From the NCBI RefSeq assembly GCF_001556185.1, contig NZ_LSIJ01000061.1, positions 124,001-188,000 on the forward strand: a stretch of 64,000 nt of DNA, read 5' to 3'. The notes beneath the pieces are model-generated. The model was not told the origin of the DNA, did no database searches, and saw only the letters and a program-made list of their open reading frames with translations. This document shows positions 9,781-18,493 of the stretch, one piece after another; within the stretch, counting starts at the first letter, position 1, and every line of letters starts with the position of its first letter. This DNA comes from Sphingomonas sp. CCH10-B3 (lineage in GTDB: Bacteria > Pseudomonadota > Alphaproteobacteria > Sphingomonadales > Sphingomonadaceae). Made by a program: the position numbers and the translations under genes.

Positions 9781-10080
9781 TCACTTGTCGGGCTTTGCGG
9801 GGGTGGCGCTGTTTCCCGCCGCGCTCGGCGCAATGCCGAGTTCGGCGAGCGGTTCGCGATCGTTGGCAGCAGCGGAGTCGCTGGTGTTCGTGGCGGAGAT
9901 ATTGGCGACGACATCGGGCTTGGCGCCGCCGGCCACTGCGACCGGCCGTTCGCGGCTCGCCGAGCTGAAGATCGCGCTGGCGAGCCCGATCAGCAACAGC
10001 ACCGCGGCAAGGCCGGTCATCCCGACCGTCACCCGCTGCATCGACTGGCTCGACGGTGCCGATTTCTTGCTGCTCACCAC
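9781..10080 (-). CDS. Small single-span membrane protein of unknown function
   Basis: A protein of about 99 residues that I do not recognise. A short Ser/Lys-rich cytoplasmic head is followed by one clear membrane helix (about residues 20-41) and an Ala/Asn/Pro-rich tail of about 58 residues with no cysteines. GTG at 10080 is taken as the start; the next codon is also GTG, and TTG at 10086 is in frame. It begins 45 bases after the cysK stop on the same strand, so the two may be co-transcribed. A longer open frame runs upstream through cysK but is a shadow of that gene. Confidence 0.6.
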   Translation of the reverse strand: MVSSKKSAPSSQSMQRVTVGMTGLAAVLLLIGLASAIFSSASRERPVAVAGGAKPDVVANISATNTSDSAAANDREPLAELGIAPSAAGNSATPAKPDK

Positions 10081-10124
10081 CCGCAATTTTCTAGCCGATT
10101 GCGCGCGACTTGCCAAATTTCCGG

Positions 10125-11117
10125 TCAGGCCGGCCGCAACTGGGCCGGGACCGGCAGGCCCTTCGCCGCCAGCCAATCGGCATTGTAGAGCGTCGACAGA
10201 TAGCGAAAACCGGTGTCGCACAAGATCGTCGCGACCCGCGCGCCGGGCCCCAGCTGTCGGGCCAGCGCGACCGCGCCCGCGACATTGATGCCCGACGACA
10301 AGCCGAGGCAAAGGCCTTCCTCGCACAGCAGTTTTTCGACCCAGTACATGCCCTCGGCATCCGAGACGCGGAACTGAGTGTCGATCGGCGCACCTTCGAG
10401 ATTGGCGGTGATCCGCCCCTGCCCGATCCCCTCGGCCACCGACGATCCTTCGCTCTTCAGCTCGCCATGCGCGTAATAGTTGTAGAGCGCGGCGCCGTGC
10501 GGATCGGTGAGCGCGATCCTGACCTTCTCGTCGTGCGACTTGAGGCCCAGCCCCACCCCCGCGATCGTGCCGCCGGTGCCCGCCGCGCACGTGAAGCCGT
10601 CGATCCGTCCGTCCATCTGCGCCCAGATTTCCTCGGCCGTGCCCGTCACATGCGCGCGGCGGTTGGCGACATTGTCGAACTGGTTCGCCCAGATCGCGTT
10701 GGGCGTCTCCTCGGCGATCCGGCGGCTCTGGTGGACGAAATGACACGGGTTCGAATAGGGCGCGGCGGGGACCAGCACCAGGCTGGCGCCCAGCGCGCGC
10801 AACGTGTCCATCTTCTCGCGGCTCTGCGTTTCGGGCATGACGATGATCGTCTTGTAGCCCTTGGCATTGGCGACGAGCGCAAGGCCGATGCCGGTATTGC
10901 CCGCCGTCCCCTCGACGATCGTACCGCCGGTCTTGATCAGCCCGCGCTCCTCGGCATCCTCGACGATCGACAGCGCCGCGCGGTCCTTCACCGATGCGCC
11001 GGGGTTGGCGAATTCGCATTTGGCGAAAATCTCGCCGCCGCTTTCTTCGCTGGGCCCTTTGAGGCGGACGAGTGGCGTGTTGCCGATGAGCGCGAGCGTG
11101 GTGGAGGCAGTGTGCAT
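10125..11117 (-). CDS. cysK: Cysteine synthase (O-acetylserine sulfhydrylase)
   Basis: PLP enzyme of fold type II that converts O-acetylserine and sulfide to cysteine in the cytoplasm. It opens with IGNTPLVRL. The PLP lysine sits in GASVKDRAA (near residue 44), the substrate loop is EGTAGNTGIG, and the phosphate-binding loop is GTGGTIAG. The loop reads TAGNTG instead of the more common TSGNTG, a variant seen in cysteine synthase and CBS-like branches, so relaxed donor use is possible. 330 residues, ATG at 11117. Confidence 0.92.
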   Translation of the reverse strand: MHTASTTLALIGNTPLVRLKGPSEESGGEIFAKCEFANPGASVKDRAALSIVEDAEERGLIKTGGTIVEGTAGNTGIGLALVANAKGYKTIIVMPETQSREKMDTLRALGASLVLVPAAPYSNPCHFVHQSRRIAEETPNAIWANQFDNVANRRAHVTGTAEEIWAQMDGRIDGFTCAAGTGGTIAGVGLGLKSHDEKVRIALTDPHGAALYNYYAHGELKSEGSSVAEGIGQGRITANLEGAPIDTQFRVSDAEGMYWVEKLLCEEGLCLGLSSGINVAGAVALARQLGPGARVATILCDTGFRYLSTLYNADWLAAKGLPVPAQLRPA

Positions 11118-11185
11118 GGCACCCTAAATGGCGCGCGCGGGCAAGCGGGGCAAGCGCAGGAAATGCTGGCGCGCCGCAATCGCGG

Positions 11186-11518
11186 CTATCGCTGGACGCC
11201 TGCTGCCGCCAGATGCGGCCCCAGCCGCCCGCCCAGCCATAGGAAGAACATCCGGTAATCGCTCACCAGCGACCAGAGCGGATAAGTGAAGGTCGCCGGG
11301 CGATTGCGCTCGACCAGGAAATGCGCGGGCCACGCCATGCCGTATCCGGCGAGCGGCACCAGCGCCCACCACCAGCCGCCCCACATCACTGCCAGCGCGG
11401 CAAAGCCGATCGTCATCGCGGTCCCGGCATAATGGATTGCGCGCGTCTCGGCCTTGGCATGTTCGCGCAGATAGAAGCGCCAGAAATCGGCGTAGCGGGT
11501 GATGGCAACCGCGCTCAC
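11186..11518 (-). CDS. Mpo1-like (DUF962) membrane protein
   Basis: Small protein of 110 residues beginning [23 protein letters not shown], the conserved opening of the DUF962/Mpo1 family (fungal Mpo1 is a dioxygenase in fatty-acid alpha-oxidation). His residues in the REH and IHYAGT segments and in [14 protein letters not shown] are candidate metal ligands. Two hydrophobic segments lie in the middle. The GTG at 11518 is chosen because it overlaps the upstream amidohydrolase stop as GTGA; a longer frame exists but lacks family similarity. The function in bacteria is not established. Confidence 0.8.
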   Translation of the reverse strand: MSAVAITRYADFWRFYLREHAKAETRAIHYAGTAMTIGFAALAVMWGGWWWALVPLAGYGMAWPAHFLVERNRPATFTYPLWSLVSDYRMFFLWLGGRLGPHLAAAGVQR

Positions 11519-13575
11519 TTCGGCCGTCCCGCAAAGCCCGCCGCTTGCCGCAGCTCGTCGGCGTTCATCAGCGCGCCGTCGCTCATCACCCACAAAGTGC
11601 GTCGCATCGCGCCGATGTCCTTCGACGCATCGCCATCGACCAGCACCAGATCGGCTTCCTTGCCGACCGTCACCGACCCGGTCGCCTTGTCGGCCCCGAC
11701 CAGCCGCGCGGGCACGATCGTCGCGGTCTGGAGCGCCTCACCGGGCGTGAACCCAGCCTGCACGTATAGCTCCAGCTCGCGCACGATCTCCAGCCCGCCG
11801 CCGTCGGTGCCCGCGACGATCGGCACACCGGCATCGTGCAGCGCCTTCACCAGCGCCACCAGCTTGGCAAAGCTCGCGCGCCAATCGGCCCGCGTCACGC
11901 CCGCCGGCGGCTGGAACCCGCCAGCGCGAAAGCCTCGCTCGACCGCCGGCGGCAGCGTGCCGACATAGGGCGCATAGGACGGCGACAAATCGCCATTTTC
12001 CGGCACATAAAGGCTCTCGAACGTCGAGATCGTCGGATCGACCACCGTCTGCTTCGCCGCCATCAGCTTGATCAGCGATTTCATCGGCTCGGCGTTCAGA
12101 TCGACGTCCTTGGCGTATTTGCCGGGGCCGTTGAAGCGTTCGATGCCGTTGCTGATGTTGACCACGCTGTCGGGCAGCGCCTGCATCATCACGAAATTGA
12201 TGTGCGTGATCTCGTCATAGCCGCCCGCGATGACATCGGTCGCGCGCAAGGTCGCGGGGATATGGCCGTGGACGTGCAGCCCCAGCTTCTTGGCTTCCTT
12301 GATCCCCGCCCACAGCCATTCGGGCTTCATCGAAGTGTAGAATTTGACCGCGGTAAAGCCATTGTCCTTGGCGCGACGCACCGCCGCAACTGCCTCGTCA
12401 GCCGAGGAGACGCTGATCCCGCCCTGCGCCTGCAGCGGCCCCTTGCCGTCGATCAGCACCGATGAATAGACCGTCGGGAACAGCAACTTCCCCGCCGCGA
12501 TCTGCTGGTTGCGCAGGACCGTCGGCTGGATGTCGGCGCCCGGATTGCGCGCGCTGGTCTCGCCCTGCGACAGCAGTTGCAGCCCCTGCAAATCGCTGCC
12601 GACATGCATATGCGCGTCCCAGATGCCGGGCGACAGCGTCTTGCCCTTGCCGTCGATCACCCTGGCATTGGCCGGGACCTTCACCGTCGCCGCCGCGCCG
12701 ACCGCGACGATTTTGCCCTTGTCGGCCACCACTGTCTGGTCATCGACGAACTTGCCCGACAGCGCGTCGAACAGCTTCACATGGGTGAAGGCGACCGGCA
12801 CAGGCGACACCACGCCAAACCGCGCCTTATACGCCGGATTGCGCGCCGCGAGCGCGTCGATCTGCGCCTTCTGCAGTTTCAGCATGTCGCCGGTATAAGC
12901 TTCGGGCAGCAAAGCGATGCCGCCAACGAAGCCGAAGAAGCTTCCGTCGGTGTTCATCACGATCGGCACGGGCTCATTGGCGACACCCTCGAGCGTCCAG
13001 ACCGTCACCGTCTTCGCCGTCGCGCCGCTGCCGACCGCGACATCGACCAGCTTTTCCAGCCGGGCGACCCCGCCGGGCAACAGGTTCAGTTGCCGACCCG
13101 GCGCCTTGAACAAGGCTTCGGCGAAATAAGCGTTGGCCGCGAACGGCCCGCCGAAGCTCGCATATTGCGCCTTGCCGTCGTACTTTGCCTCGCCCTTGTC
13201 GATCGGCGAGGTCCAGCGCGCGGTGCCGTTCGTGATCGCAAAGGTTTCGGCCGAATCACCGCTCGGCGTGTAGCCACGGATCACGATCCGGTCGGGCTGA
13301 CCATTGGTCCCTGAGTGGATCACTTCGTCCTGCTCGAAAATCTGCCCGCGCAGGTTCATGCTTTCGCGCACCGCAAAGCTGCCATCGGCCAGCCGCCATA
13401 CCGCTGCACTGCCATGCTCGCCCGCTGCCGACACGAGCTTATACTTCTGTGCATCGGCGGGGGGCACGAGCAATTGCTCCTTGGGCACTTGCGCCGATGC
13501 CGCGCTTGCAGTCAGTGCGGCAGCGACCGCCGCACATGCCAACATTCCCGCCTGCTTCATCGCCCGCGCCCGCAT
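11515..13575 (-). CDS. Secreted amidohydrolase family protein
   Basis: A 686-residue exported protein. A signal peptide ([23 protein letters not shown]) is followed by about 230 residues without a recognised domain and then a metal-dependent amidohydrolase domain. Metal ligands are visible in DAHMHVG, HVHGH, the His of EITHINF and the Asp of AGTDGGG. The C-terminal [10 protein letters not shown]...[16 protein letters not shown] is the classic imidazolonepropionase/prolidase-type ending. ATG at 13575 is supported by AAGGGAGG seven bases upstream. Substrate unknown; peptidase or cyclic amide hydrolase are the usual possibilities. It overlaps the DUF962 gene by GTGA. Confidence 0.85.
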   Translation of the reverse strand: MRARAMKQAGMLACAAVAAALTASAASAQVPKEQLLVPPADAQKYKLVSAAGEHGSAAVWRLADGSFAVRESMNLRGQIFEQDEVIHSGTNGQPDRIVIRGYTPSGDSAETFAITNGTARWTSPIDKGEAKYDGKAQYASFGGPFAANAYFAEALFKAPGRQLNLLPGGVARLEKLVDVAVGSGATAKTVTVWTLEGVANEPVPIVMNTDGSFFGFVGGIALLPEAYTGDMLKLQKAQIDALAARNPAYKARFGVVSPVPVAFTHVKLFDALSGKFVDDQTVVADKGKIVAVGAAATVKVPANARVIDGKGKTLSPGIWDAHMHVGSDLQGLQLLSQGETSARNPGADIQPTVLRNQQIAAGKLLFPTVYSSVLIDGKGPLQAQGGISVSSADEAVAAVRRAKDNGFTAVKFYTSMKPEWLWAGIKEAKKLGLHVHGHIPATLRATDVIAGGYDEITHINFVMMQALPDSVVNISNGIERFNGPGKYAKDVDLNAEPMKSLIKLMAAKQTVVDPTISTFESLYVPENGDLSPSYAPYVGTLPPAVERGFRAGGFQPPAGVTRADWRASFAKLVALVKALHDAGVPIVAGTDGGGLEIVRELELYVQAGFTPGEALQTATIVPARLVGADKATGSVTVGKEADLVLVDGDASKDIGAMRRTLWVMSDGALMNADELRQAAGFAGRPK

Positions 13576-13684
13576 CGACTCGCCTCCCTTGGATCGGTGT
13601 GCGACAGGGCTATCACACCGACCGGCGGGCGCAAGCGGGTGCGGCGTTGTTCTGGGTCGCGATCAGGCCTAGGCTGATGGGGCA

Positions 13685-14047
13685 ATGAAGAACGCCCGCT
13701 TCCTCACCCGGCTCGGCTATGCACTGGCGGGCATTGCGACGGTGTGGCGGCGCGAGCGCAGTTTCCGCACGCAGGTGGTGCTGGGTGCCGCCGCGCTGGT
13801 GGTGGTGGTCGTCCTGCGCCCCGCGCCGATCTGGGTCGCTGCGCTGGTGATCGCCGCAGCGTTGGTGCTGACGCTCGAGATGGTCAACTCCGCGCTCGAA
13901 TATCTCATCGACCGCCTCCACCCCGACGAGCACGAAGCGATCGGCGCGGCCAAGGATGCGGCGGCGGGCGCAGTGCTGCTCGCCAGCATCGCCGCGCTTG
14001 CGGTCGGCGGGTTGATGGTTCTCGACACGATCGGGCACCAAGGCTGA
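13685..14047 (+). CDS. dgkA: Diacylglycerol kinase, prokaryotic type
   Basis: Small integral membrane kinase (120 residues) that phosphorylates diacylglycerol or undecaprenol-type lipids. The signature EMVNSALEYLIDRLHPDEHEAIGAAKDAAAGAVLLA contains the catalytic Glu and metal-binding residues of the DAGK family. Three hydrophobic helices are visible. It stands alone between the divergent amidohydrolase and the SOS-type polymerase. Whether the substrate is diacylglycerol or undecaprenol cannot be read from the sequence. Confidence 0.93.
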   Translation: MKNARFLTRLGYALAGIATVWRRERSFRTQVVLGAAALVVVVVLRPAPIWVAALVIAAALVLTLEMVNSALEYLIDRLHPDEHEAIGAAKDAAAGAVLLASIAALAVGGLMVLDTIGHQG

Positions 14048-14091
14048 ACCGGTCAGGGCCAGCGCTTTCCAACACCGCCCAAATCATGTAA

Positions 14092-14106
14092 GTTCTGGAT
14101 ATGTTC
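14092..14106 (+). promoter_or_regulatory. LexA operator (SOS box) upstream of the Y-family polymerase
   Basis: Exact GTTC-N7-GTTC direct repeat, the established LexA-binding pattern of Alphaproteobacteria, 73 bases before the polymerase start. The target gene class (translesion polymerase) makes SOS control very plausible. The box overlaps the first codons of a 15-codon reading frame (14101-14148), which itself overlaps a 13-codon frame (14145-14186) that runs into the polymerase start. Confidence 0.8.
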
Positions 14107-14178
14107 ACGACCGACTCTGCTGCCAGCACCCCGCTGGGATGGTCATGACCTTCGTGACTTTCGGGCATCCCGACACCC

Positions 14179-15471
14179 GTGACTGACACCCTGCCCCCGC
14201 GCCCGCTGCGCTGGCTGTTCCTCGATCTGAACAGCTATTTCGCGAGCGTGGAGCAGCAGTTGAACCCGGCGCTGCGCGGCAAGCCGATTCTCGTGGCCCC
14301 CGTCGACAGCGACACGACCGTCGCCATCGCTGCCTCGGTCGAAGCGAAGAAATACGGCATCCGCACCGGCACACCCGTCTGGGAAGCCAAGCGGCTATGC
14401 CGCGACCTGATCATCACGCCGGCGCGCCACGACAAATATGTCGAGTTTCACGAAGCGATCGTCGCCGAAGTCTGGCGCCACATCCCGGTCACCAAGGTCT
14501 GTTCGATCGACGAAGTCGCGTGCCGGTTGCTCGACAATGAAAACAGCGTCGATGCCGCCACCGCACTGGCGCACCGGATCAAGGCGGGCATCCGCGCGCA
14601 AGTCGGCGATTGCCTGACCAGCTCGGTCGGCATTGCGCCCAACCGGCTGCTGGCAAAACTCGCGTCGGACATGATGAAGCCCGACGGGCTGGTGATCCTG
14701 ACCGCCGACGAGCTGCCGCAGCGGCTGTTCGACATGCCGCTGCGCGACATCGCCGGGATCGGCGCAAAGATGGAGCAGCGGCTCGCGCAGGAGGGAATCA
14801 ACGACATTCGGCAGCTCGTTGCGCGCCGCCCGCGCGATGCGGGAACGGCGTGGGGCGGCACCAATGGCGACCGGCTCTGGTATCTCCTCCACGGCGTCGA
14901 CCTGCCTGAAAAGCCGACGCAGAGCCGAAGCATCGGCCATAGCCACGTCCTGTCGCCCGGCAAGCGCGGCGCCGAGCCGGTGCGGCTGACCGCGCGGCGG
15001 CTGGCGCTGAAGGCCGCGAGCCGCCTTCGCCGCAAGCAGATGCGCGCGCGGCTGCTGGTGCTGCACGCCCGGTTCGAGGACGACAAGAGCAGCTGGCGCG
15101 CCTCGGCCAAGCTGCCCGCGACGCAGGACAGCTTCGTGATCCTTGCAGCACTCGACAAGCTGTTCCCGCAGCTTCACGCCGCCGGGCGGGTGCGGCGCGG
15201 CGACTTTCAGGTGCGGATGGTCGGCGTGACGCTGTGCGAAATGGAGGCAGTGGCGGGCGAGCAGGAGTCGTTGTTCGGCCTGCTCGACCCCGACGATCCG
15301 CTGGCGCGCGAGACGCGCGGGCTGGCGCTCAGCCGGGCGATGGACGTGCTCAACGAGAAATTCGGGCGACACGCAGTATCGGTGGGGCCGATCGGCAACG
15401 GTCGGATCGACCGCGTGGGCACCAAGATCGCCTTTGGCCGCATTCCCGAACGTTCTGAATTTCACGAGTGA
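14179..15471 (+). CDS. Y-family DNA polymerase (DinB/ImpB-like, translesion)
   Basis: Error-prone polymerase of the UmuC/DinB superfamily, 430 residues. The palm motif LFLDLNSYFASVE places the first catalytic Asp at residue 16. The second motif is CSIDEVACRL with D110 and E111, so the metal-binding triad is complete, unlike in ImuB. A helix-hairpin-helix segment (DIAGIGAKMEQRLAQEGI) and a little-finger domain follow. DinB would normally read YSIDEA, so this belongs to a divergent branch often annotated ImpB-like. GTG at 14179 is the start. Upstream lies a LexA box. No imuA or dnaE2 partner is adjacent. Confidence 0.88.
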   Translation: MTDTLPPRPLRWLFLDLNSYFASVEQQLNPALRGKPILVAPVDSDTTVAIAASVEAKKYGIRTGTPVWEAKRLCRDLIITPARHDKYVEFHEAIVAEVWRHIPVTKVCSIDEVACRLLDNENSVDAATALAHRIKAGIRAQVGDCLTSSVGIAPNRLLAKLASDMMKPDGLVILTADELPQRLFDMPLRDIAGIGAKMEQRLAQEGINDIRQLVARRPRDAGTAWGGTNGDRLWYLLHGVDLPEKPTQSRSIGHSHVLSPGKRGAEPVRLTARRLALKAASRLRRKQMRARLLVLHARFEDDKSSWRASAKLPATQDSFVILAALDKLFPQLHAAGRVRRGDFQVRMVGVTLCEMEAVAGEQESLFGLLDPDDPLARETRGLALSRAMDVLNEKFGRHAVSVGPIGNGRIDRVGTKIAFGRIPERSEFHE

Positions 15472-15560
15472 AGATACTGTTTTACAACAGAAATTGTCGA
15501 AAGTCATAATTATGATAATTTGGAAGATTACAATTTTATGTCATTGAAATTGGCGTTGTT
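15472..15560. other. AT-rich spacer with a 12-base palindrome
   Basis: A short region far richer in A+T than its surroundings, between the polymerase and the lipoprotein gene. It contains a small hairpin just after the polymerase stop (CTGTT-4 bases-AACAG, 15477-15490) and the perfect palindrome TCATAATTATGA (15504-15515). It may hold the lipoprotein promoter or a weak terminator. No gene is supported here. Confidence 0.5.
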
Positions 15561-15614
15561 CTTGCCGACCACGCACTTGACGCGAACGACAAGCTGCGCA
15601 ACTCTCCCAAGACT

Positions 15615-15989
15615 ATGACGAAAACCATCCTTCTCACCGCCGCCGCGCTGCTCGCGCTGCCGCTTGCCGCCTGCGAAAACGAACCGATCGTCCAGGGTGC
15701 CGAAGACCCGCTCAAGGAAGCCGCCGCCAAGGCGCCCAAGGTTGAGCTGCCGCCTGCCATCAAGGCGACGGTGACGCTGCGCTGCAAGGACAACAGCCTG
15801 ATCTATGTCGAGTTCTTTGCGGGTGACAAACTTGCCAATCTGCGCACCGAAAAGGACGGCGCGCCGATCCGGCTGACTGCCGAAAAGGCCGGTGATCCGC
15901 TGGTCGCCGATGGCTATTCGATGAAGGGCACGCCGAAGCTGGTGACACTGACCCAGCCTGGCAAGCCAGCCCAGAGCTGCAAGGCCTGA
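15615..15989 (+). CDS. MliC-like lipoprotein (C-type lysozyme inhibitor domain)
   Basis: A 124-residue predicted lipoprotein. A signal peptide ends in the lipobox LAAC (Cys near residue 20), followed by a short Ala/Pro/Lys linker and a compact domain with two cysteines, starting VTLRCKDNSLIYVEFFAGDKLANL and ending PGKPAQSCKA. The pattern of a Cys early, A-x-L, a DG turn, ADGYSMKG and a final Cys resembles MliC/PliC membrane-bound lysozyme inhibitors. If so, it acts in the periplasm to protect peptidoglycan. The similarity is by eye and moderate. Confidence 0.65.
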   Translation: MTKTILLTAAALLALPLAACENEPIVQGAEDPLKEAAAKAPKVELPPAIKATVTLRCKDNSLIYVEFFAGDKLANLRTEKDGAPIRLTAEKAGDPLVADGYSMKGTPKLVTLTQPGKPAQSCKA

Positions 15990-16109
15990 CCGGCCCGGCC
16001 AGCTTGTCGCCTCCGCGCCGCTGCGCCGCCAGTGGCGCAATGGCTTGCGTCGAACGCCCTCATCCTGCACGATAGGGGGCCATTCGATCAAACGGAGGCA
16101 CATCCTACT

Positions 16110-16838
16110 TTGGCAACCATTGCAATCTACAGCCTGAAGGGCGGGGTCGGCAAAACCACCCTCGCCGTCAACCTCGCCTGGTGCGCCGCGACGCTGTCGT
16201 CGCGCCGGACGCTGCTCTGGGATCTCGACCCGCAGGCCGCGAGCACGTTCCTCGTCAGCGACCGCAAGACCAAGGGGCAGGCGCAGGCTGTATTCACCAA
16301 GGACGTCGACCCCACCAAGCTGATTCAGAAGACCGATATCGCCCGGCTCGACCTGCTCGGCGCCGACAGCTCGCTGCGCGGGCTCGACGTGCTGTTCCAC
16401 GAACTCGACAAGAAGAAGCTGCTCACCAAGCTGCTGACCACTGCGGGCAAGGATTATGACCGGGTGATCCTCGATTGCCCGCCCGGCATTACCGAGACGA
16501 GCGACCAGGTAATGCGCGCCGCCGACCTGATCGTGGTGCCGGTGATCCCCTCCCCGCTCAGCGAGCGCGCCTTTGCCGAGGTTGTCGAACAGCTCGGCAG
16601 CCGCGCCGCGCTGATGCCCGTGCACGCAATGGTCGACCGACGGCGCAAGGTCCATGCCGATGCGCTCGCGCGCCATCCCGACTGGCCCGTCATCCCCATG
16701 GCCAGCGTGATCGAAACGATGGCAGTGCGCCGCGCGCCGGTCGGCAGCTTCGCGGGACGCACCGCTGCCGCACAAGCCTTCGCCGCTCTGTGGCAGGCGA
16801 TCGAGAAACGGCTCGCGGAGGCCGCGCGCGGGCGTTGA
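16110..16838 (+). CDS. ParA/MinD-family ATPase
   Basis: Deviant Walker ATPase of about 242 residues. It opens LATIAIYSLKGGVGKTT, the ParA-type P-loop with the signature lysine, and later has DLDPQAAST and VILDCPPGIT (Walker B). No parB partner or parS site is next to it, so chromosome or plasmid partition is not implied. TTG at 16110 is preferred to a GTG at 16032: the extra 26 residues look random, and GGAGG precedes the TTG, though with a long 11-base spacer. It overlaps aat by TTGA. The cargo is unknown. Confidence 0.8.
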   Translation: MATIAIYSLKGGVGKTTLAVNLAWCAATLSSRRTLLWDLDPQAASTFLVSDRKTKGQAQAVFTKDVDPTKLIQKTDIARLDLLGADSSLRGLDVLFHELDKKKLLTKLLTTAGKDYDRVILDCPPGITETSDQVMRAADLIVVPVIPSPLSERAFAEVVEQLGSRAALMPVHAMVDRRRKVHADALARHPDWPVIPMASVIETMAVRRAPVGSFAGRTAAAQAFAALWQAIEKRLAEAARGR

Positions 16839-17611
16839 CCACGACCGGCAGCGCTTCGGGCCTGAAAGTGCTCGATCCTCGGATGGTGCTCGGCGCCTAT
16901 GCGGTCGGGGTGTTCCCGATGGCCGATCATCGCCAAGCCGACAGCGTCTATTGGGTCGAGCCGAAGCGCCGTGCCATTCTCCCGCTCGATGGCTTCCACC
17001 TGTCGCGATCGCTGCGCAAGACGCTGGTGGCAAATCGTTACCGCGTAACGGCGGACACCGCGTTCGACCAAGTCATCCGGCTTTGCGCGGAGGGGACCGT
17101 CGATCGCCCCGAGACCTGGATCAGCGGGCAGATCGAGGCAGCCTTCACGGCGCTCCATGCGCGCGGCTATGCCCATTCGGTCGAATGCTGGGATGGCGAT
17201 CGGCTGGTCGGTGGCCTCTACGGGCTGGCGCTTGGCCGAGCCTTTTTCGGCGAAAGTATGGTGTCGCGCAGCCGCGATGCATCGAAAGTCGCGCTTGCCT
17301 GGCTGGTCGCGCGGTTGCGGGTCGGCGGATTCACCCTGCTCGACTGCCAATTCCAGACCGATCACCTCGCCTCGCTCGGCGCCGTCGAGATCAGCCGGGC
17401 GACTTATCTCGGGCTGTTGTCCGCAGCGGTTGCGGGTGCGGTCGAGGGGGCCTTGGCGGGCGGCGACGGCACGGTCGATTCTGCGTCGGCTGGTGCCGGA
17501 TCGGCCTTGCCCGGCGATTTCTTCGCGCTCGACGGTGCGTCAGCGACGGCAACCGTGGCATCGCCACCCGACGGGAAAGTCATCGCGCAGCTTTTGGGCC
17601 AGACGTCGTAA
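16835..17611 (+). CDS. aat: Leucyl/phenylalanyl-tRNA--protein transferase
   Basis: N-end-rule enzyme that transfers Leu or Phe from tRNA to proteins with N-terminal Arg or Lys, marking them for ClpAP. Family motifs are GAYAVGVFPMAD, YWVEPKRRAILPLDGFHLSRSLRK, WISGQIEAAF, HSVECW, GGLYGLALGRAFFGESMFS-like and LLDCQFQTDHLASLGAVEISR. TTG at 16835 overlaps the ParA stop as TTGA. The 258-residue product has a C-terminal extension (about the last 55 residues) lying antisense to the end of the DUF2155 gene. The extension ends IAQLLGQTS, which looks structured rather than random. Confidence 0.9.
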   Translation: MTTTGSASGLKVLDPRMVLGAYAVGVFPMADHRQADSVYWVEPKRRAILPLDGFHLSRSLRKTLVANRYRVTADTAFDQVIRLCAEGTVDRPETWISGQIEAAFTALHARGYAHSVECWDGDRLVGGLYGLALGRAFFGESMVSRSRDASKVALAWLVARLRVGGFTLLDCQFQTDHLASLGAVEISRATYLGLLSAAVAGAVEGALAGGDGTVDSASAGAGSALPGDFFALDGASATATVASPPDGKVIAQLLGQTS

Positions 17612-18108
17612 AGCGGATCGAGCACGACGTTCAGATTGGGGCGCTCCTTGTAGAGCCAACCCGAAAACACCCGCCGCCATTTCTTGTCGGGCTGCATCAC
17701 GTCGAGCTGGACGAAAGCACCGGTATAATGTTCGGGTTCCCACGGCGCGGTCTGTTCGCAGGCGCGCAGCCGGACCACGGCATTGCCGACGCGCATTGCC
17801 TGGCCGGGCTTGAGCGTCAGGTCGCGGGCCGCCCCGTTGCGCTTGTTCAGCAACCCGAGCACGGCCACGCGCTGCGCCATTGGCGTCGTGCCGCGCGCAA
17901 TATCCGCGCCGGGGGTGACATCGATCGTGGTCACGTCGGTTGGCGCTTGCGCCGCATCGAGTGCGGTCGTGCCCGTCGTCTTGACCGGCTCGCCGGTTGG
18001 CGGCGGCGGTGCGCTCCAGCGCTGATAGCCGAACCAGATCGCGAGCGCGGCCAGCACCGCGCCCAGCGCCGCTCCCCCGCCGATCAGCCAGCGGCGGCGG
18101 TCACTCAC
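17404..18108 (-). CDS. DUF2155 membrane-anchored protein
   Basis: A 234-residue protein with one N-terminal membrane helix (about 8-25), a Pro/Thr-rich linker, and the DUF2155 domain from about residue 83 (VLGLLNKRNGAARDLTLKPGQ) to about residue 180 (VWPKSCAMTFP). It probably faces the periplasm. The function is unknown, but it accompanies the NDUFA12 homologue in many Alphaproteobacteria. Beyond the domain is a low-complexity Ala/Pro/Ser tail of about 55 residues that overlaps aat on the other strand. GTG at 18108; the start overlaps the NDUFA12 gene end by 8 bases. Confidence 0.85.
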   Translation of the reverse strand: MSDRRRWLIGGGAALGAVLAALAIWFGYQRWSAPPPPTGEPVKTTGTTALDAAQAPTDVTTIDVTPGADIARGTTPMAQRVAVLGLLNKRNGAARDLTLKPGQAMRVGNAVVRLRACEQTAPWEPEHYTGAFVQLDVMQPDKKWRRVFSGWLYKERPNLNVVLDPLYDVWPKSCAMTFPSGGDATVAVADAPSSAKKSPGKADPAPADAESTVPSPPAKAPSTAPATAADNSPR

Positions 18109-18493
18109 CCGGCGTCCAGGCTTCGTAATCGCCGGTCGCAGCCGCGCGCAGCCCGCCCTTTTCGAGCGCGCCGGCCGGGCGATAGGCCAGCTCGGTGCCC
18201 GTCAGATTGGGCACGGCCGGCTTTTGCCACGCGCGCGGCGGCGGCAATGCCTGATCCGGCAACGCATCGACCTGATGGTGGAGCCAGCCGAACCATTCGG
18301 GCGGCACCCGGCTTGCGTCATTGGCACCGCTATAGATCACCCAGCGGCGCGTGATGCCGTTCGGATCGCGGCCGCCTTCGTAATACACATTCCCGAGCGA
18401 ATCGCTGCCGACGCGAGTCTTGCCACGCAACCCCAGTTGCGTGCCGAAGGTGGCGCCGTTCCACCAGGTGAAGATTGTTCCGAGCAGGCCCAT
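18101..18493 (-). CDS. NDUFA12-family complex I accessory subunit
   Basis: A 130-residue homologue of the mitochondrial complex I subunit NDUFA12, found in Alphaproteobacteria. Motifs are the N-terminal IFTWWNGATFGTQLG, then GSDSLGNVYYEGG, RRWVIYSG, DASRVPPEWFGWLHHQVD and a Pro-rich middle. It probably sits at the Q-module junction of NADH:quinone oxidoreductase; the nuo operon is not in the window. ATG at 18493. It overlaps the DUF2155 gene. Confidence 0.9.
   Translation of the reverse strand: MGLLGTIFTWWNGATFGTQLGLRGKTRVGSDSLGNVYYEGGRDPNGITRRWVIYSGANDASRVPPEWFGWLHHQVDALPDQALPPPRAWQKPAVPNLTGTELAYRPAGALEKGGLRAAATGDYEAWTPGE

Noticed and set aside
15528..17033. A 501-codon minus-strand frame antisense to the ParA gene
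   Set aside because: The real ParA, aat and lipoprotein genes lie on the other strand and are clear. The reverse frame has no family features.
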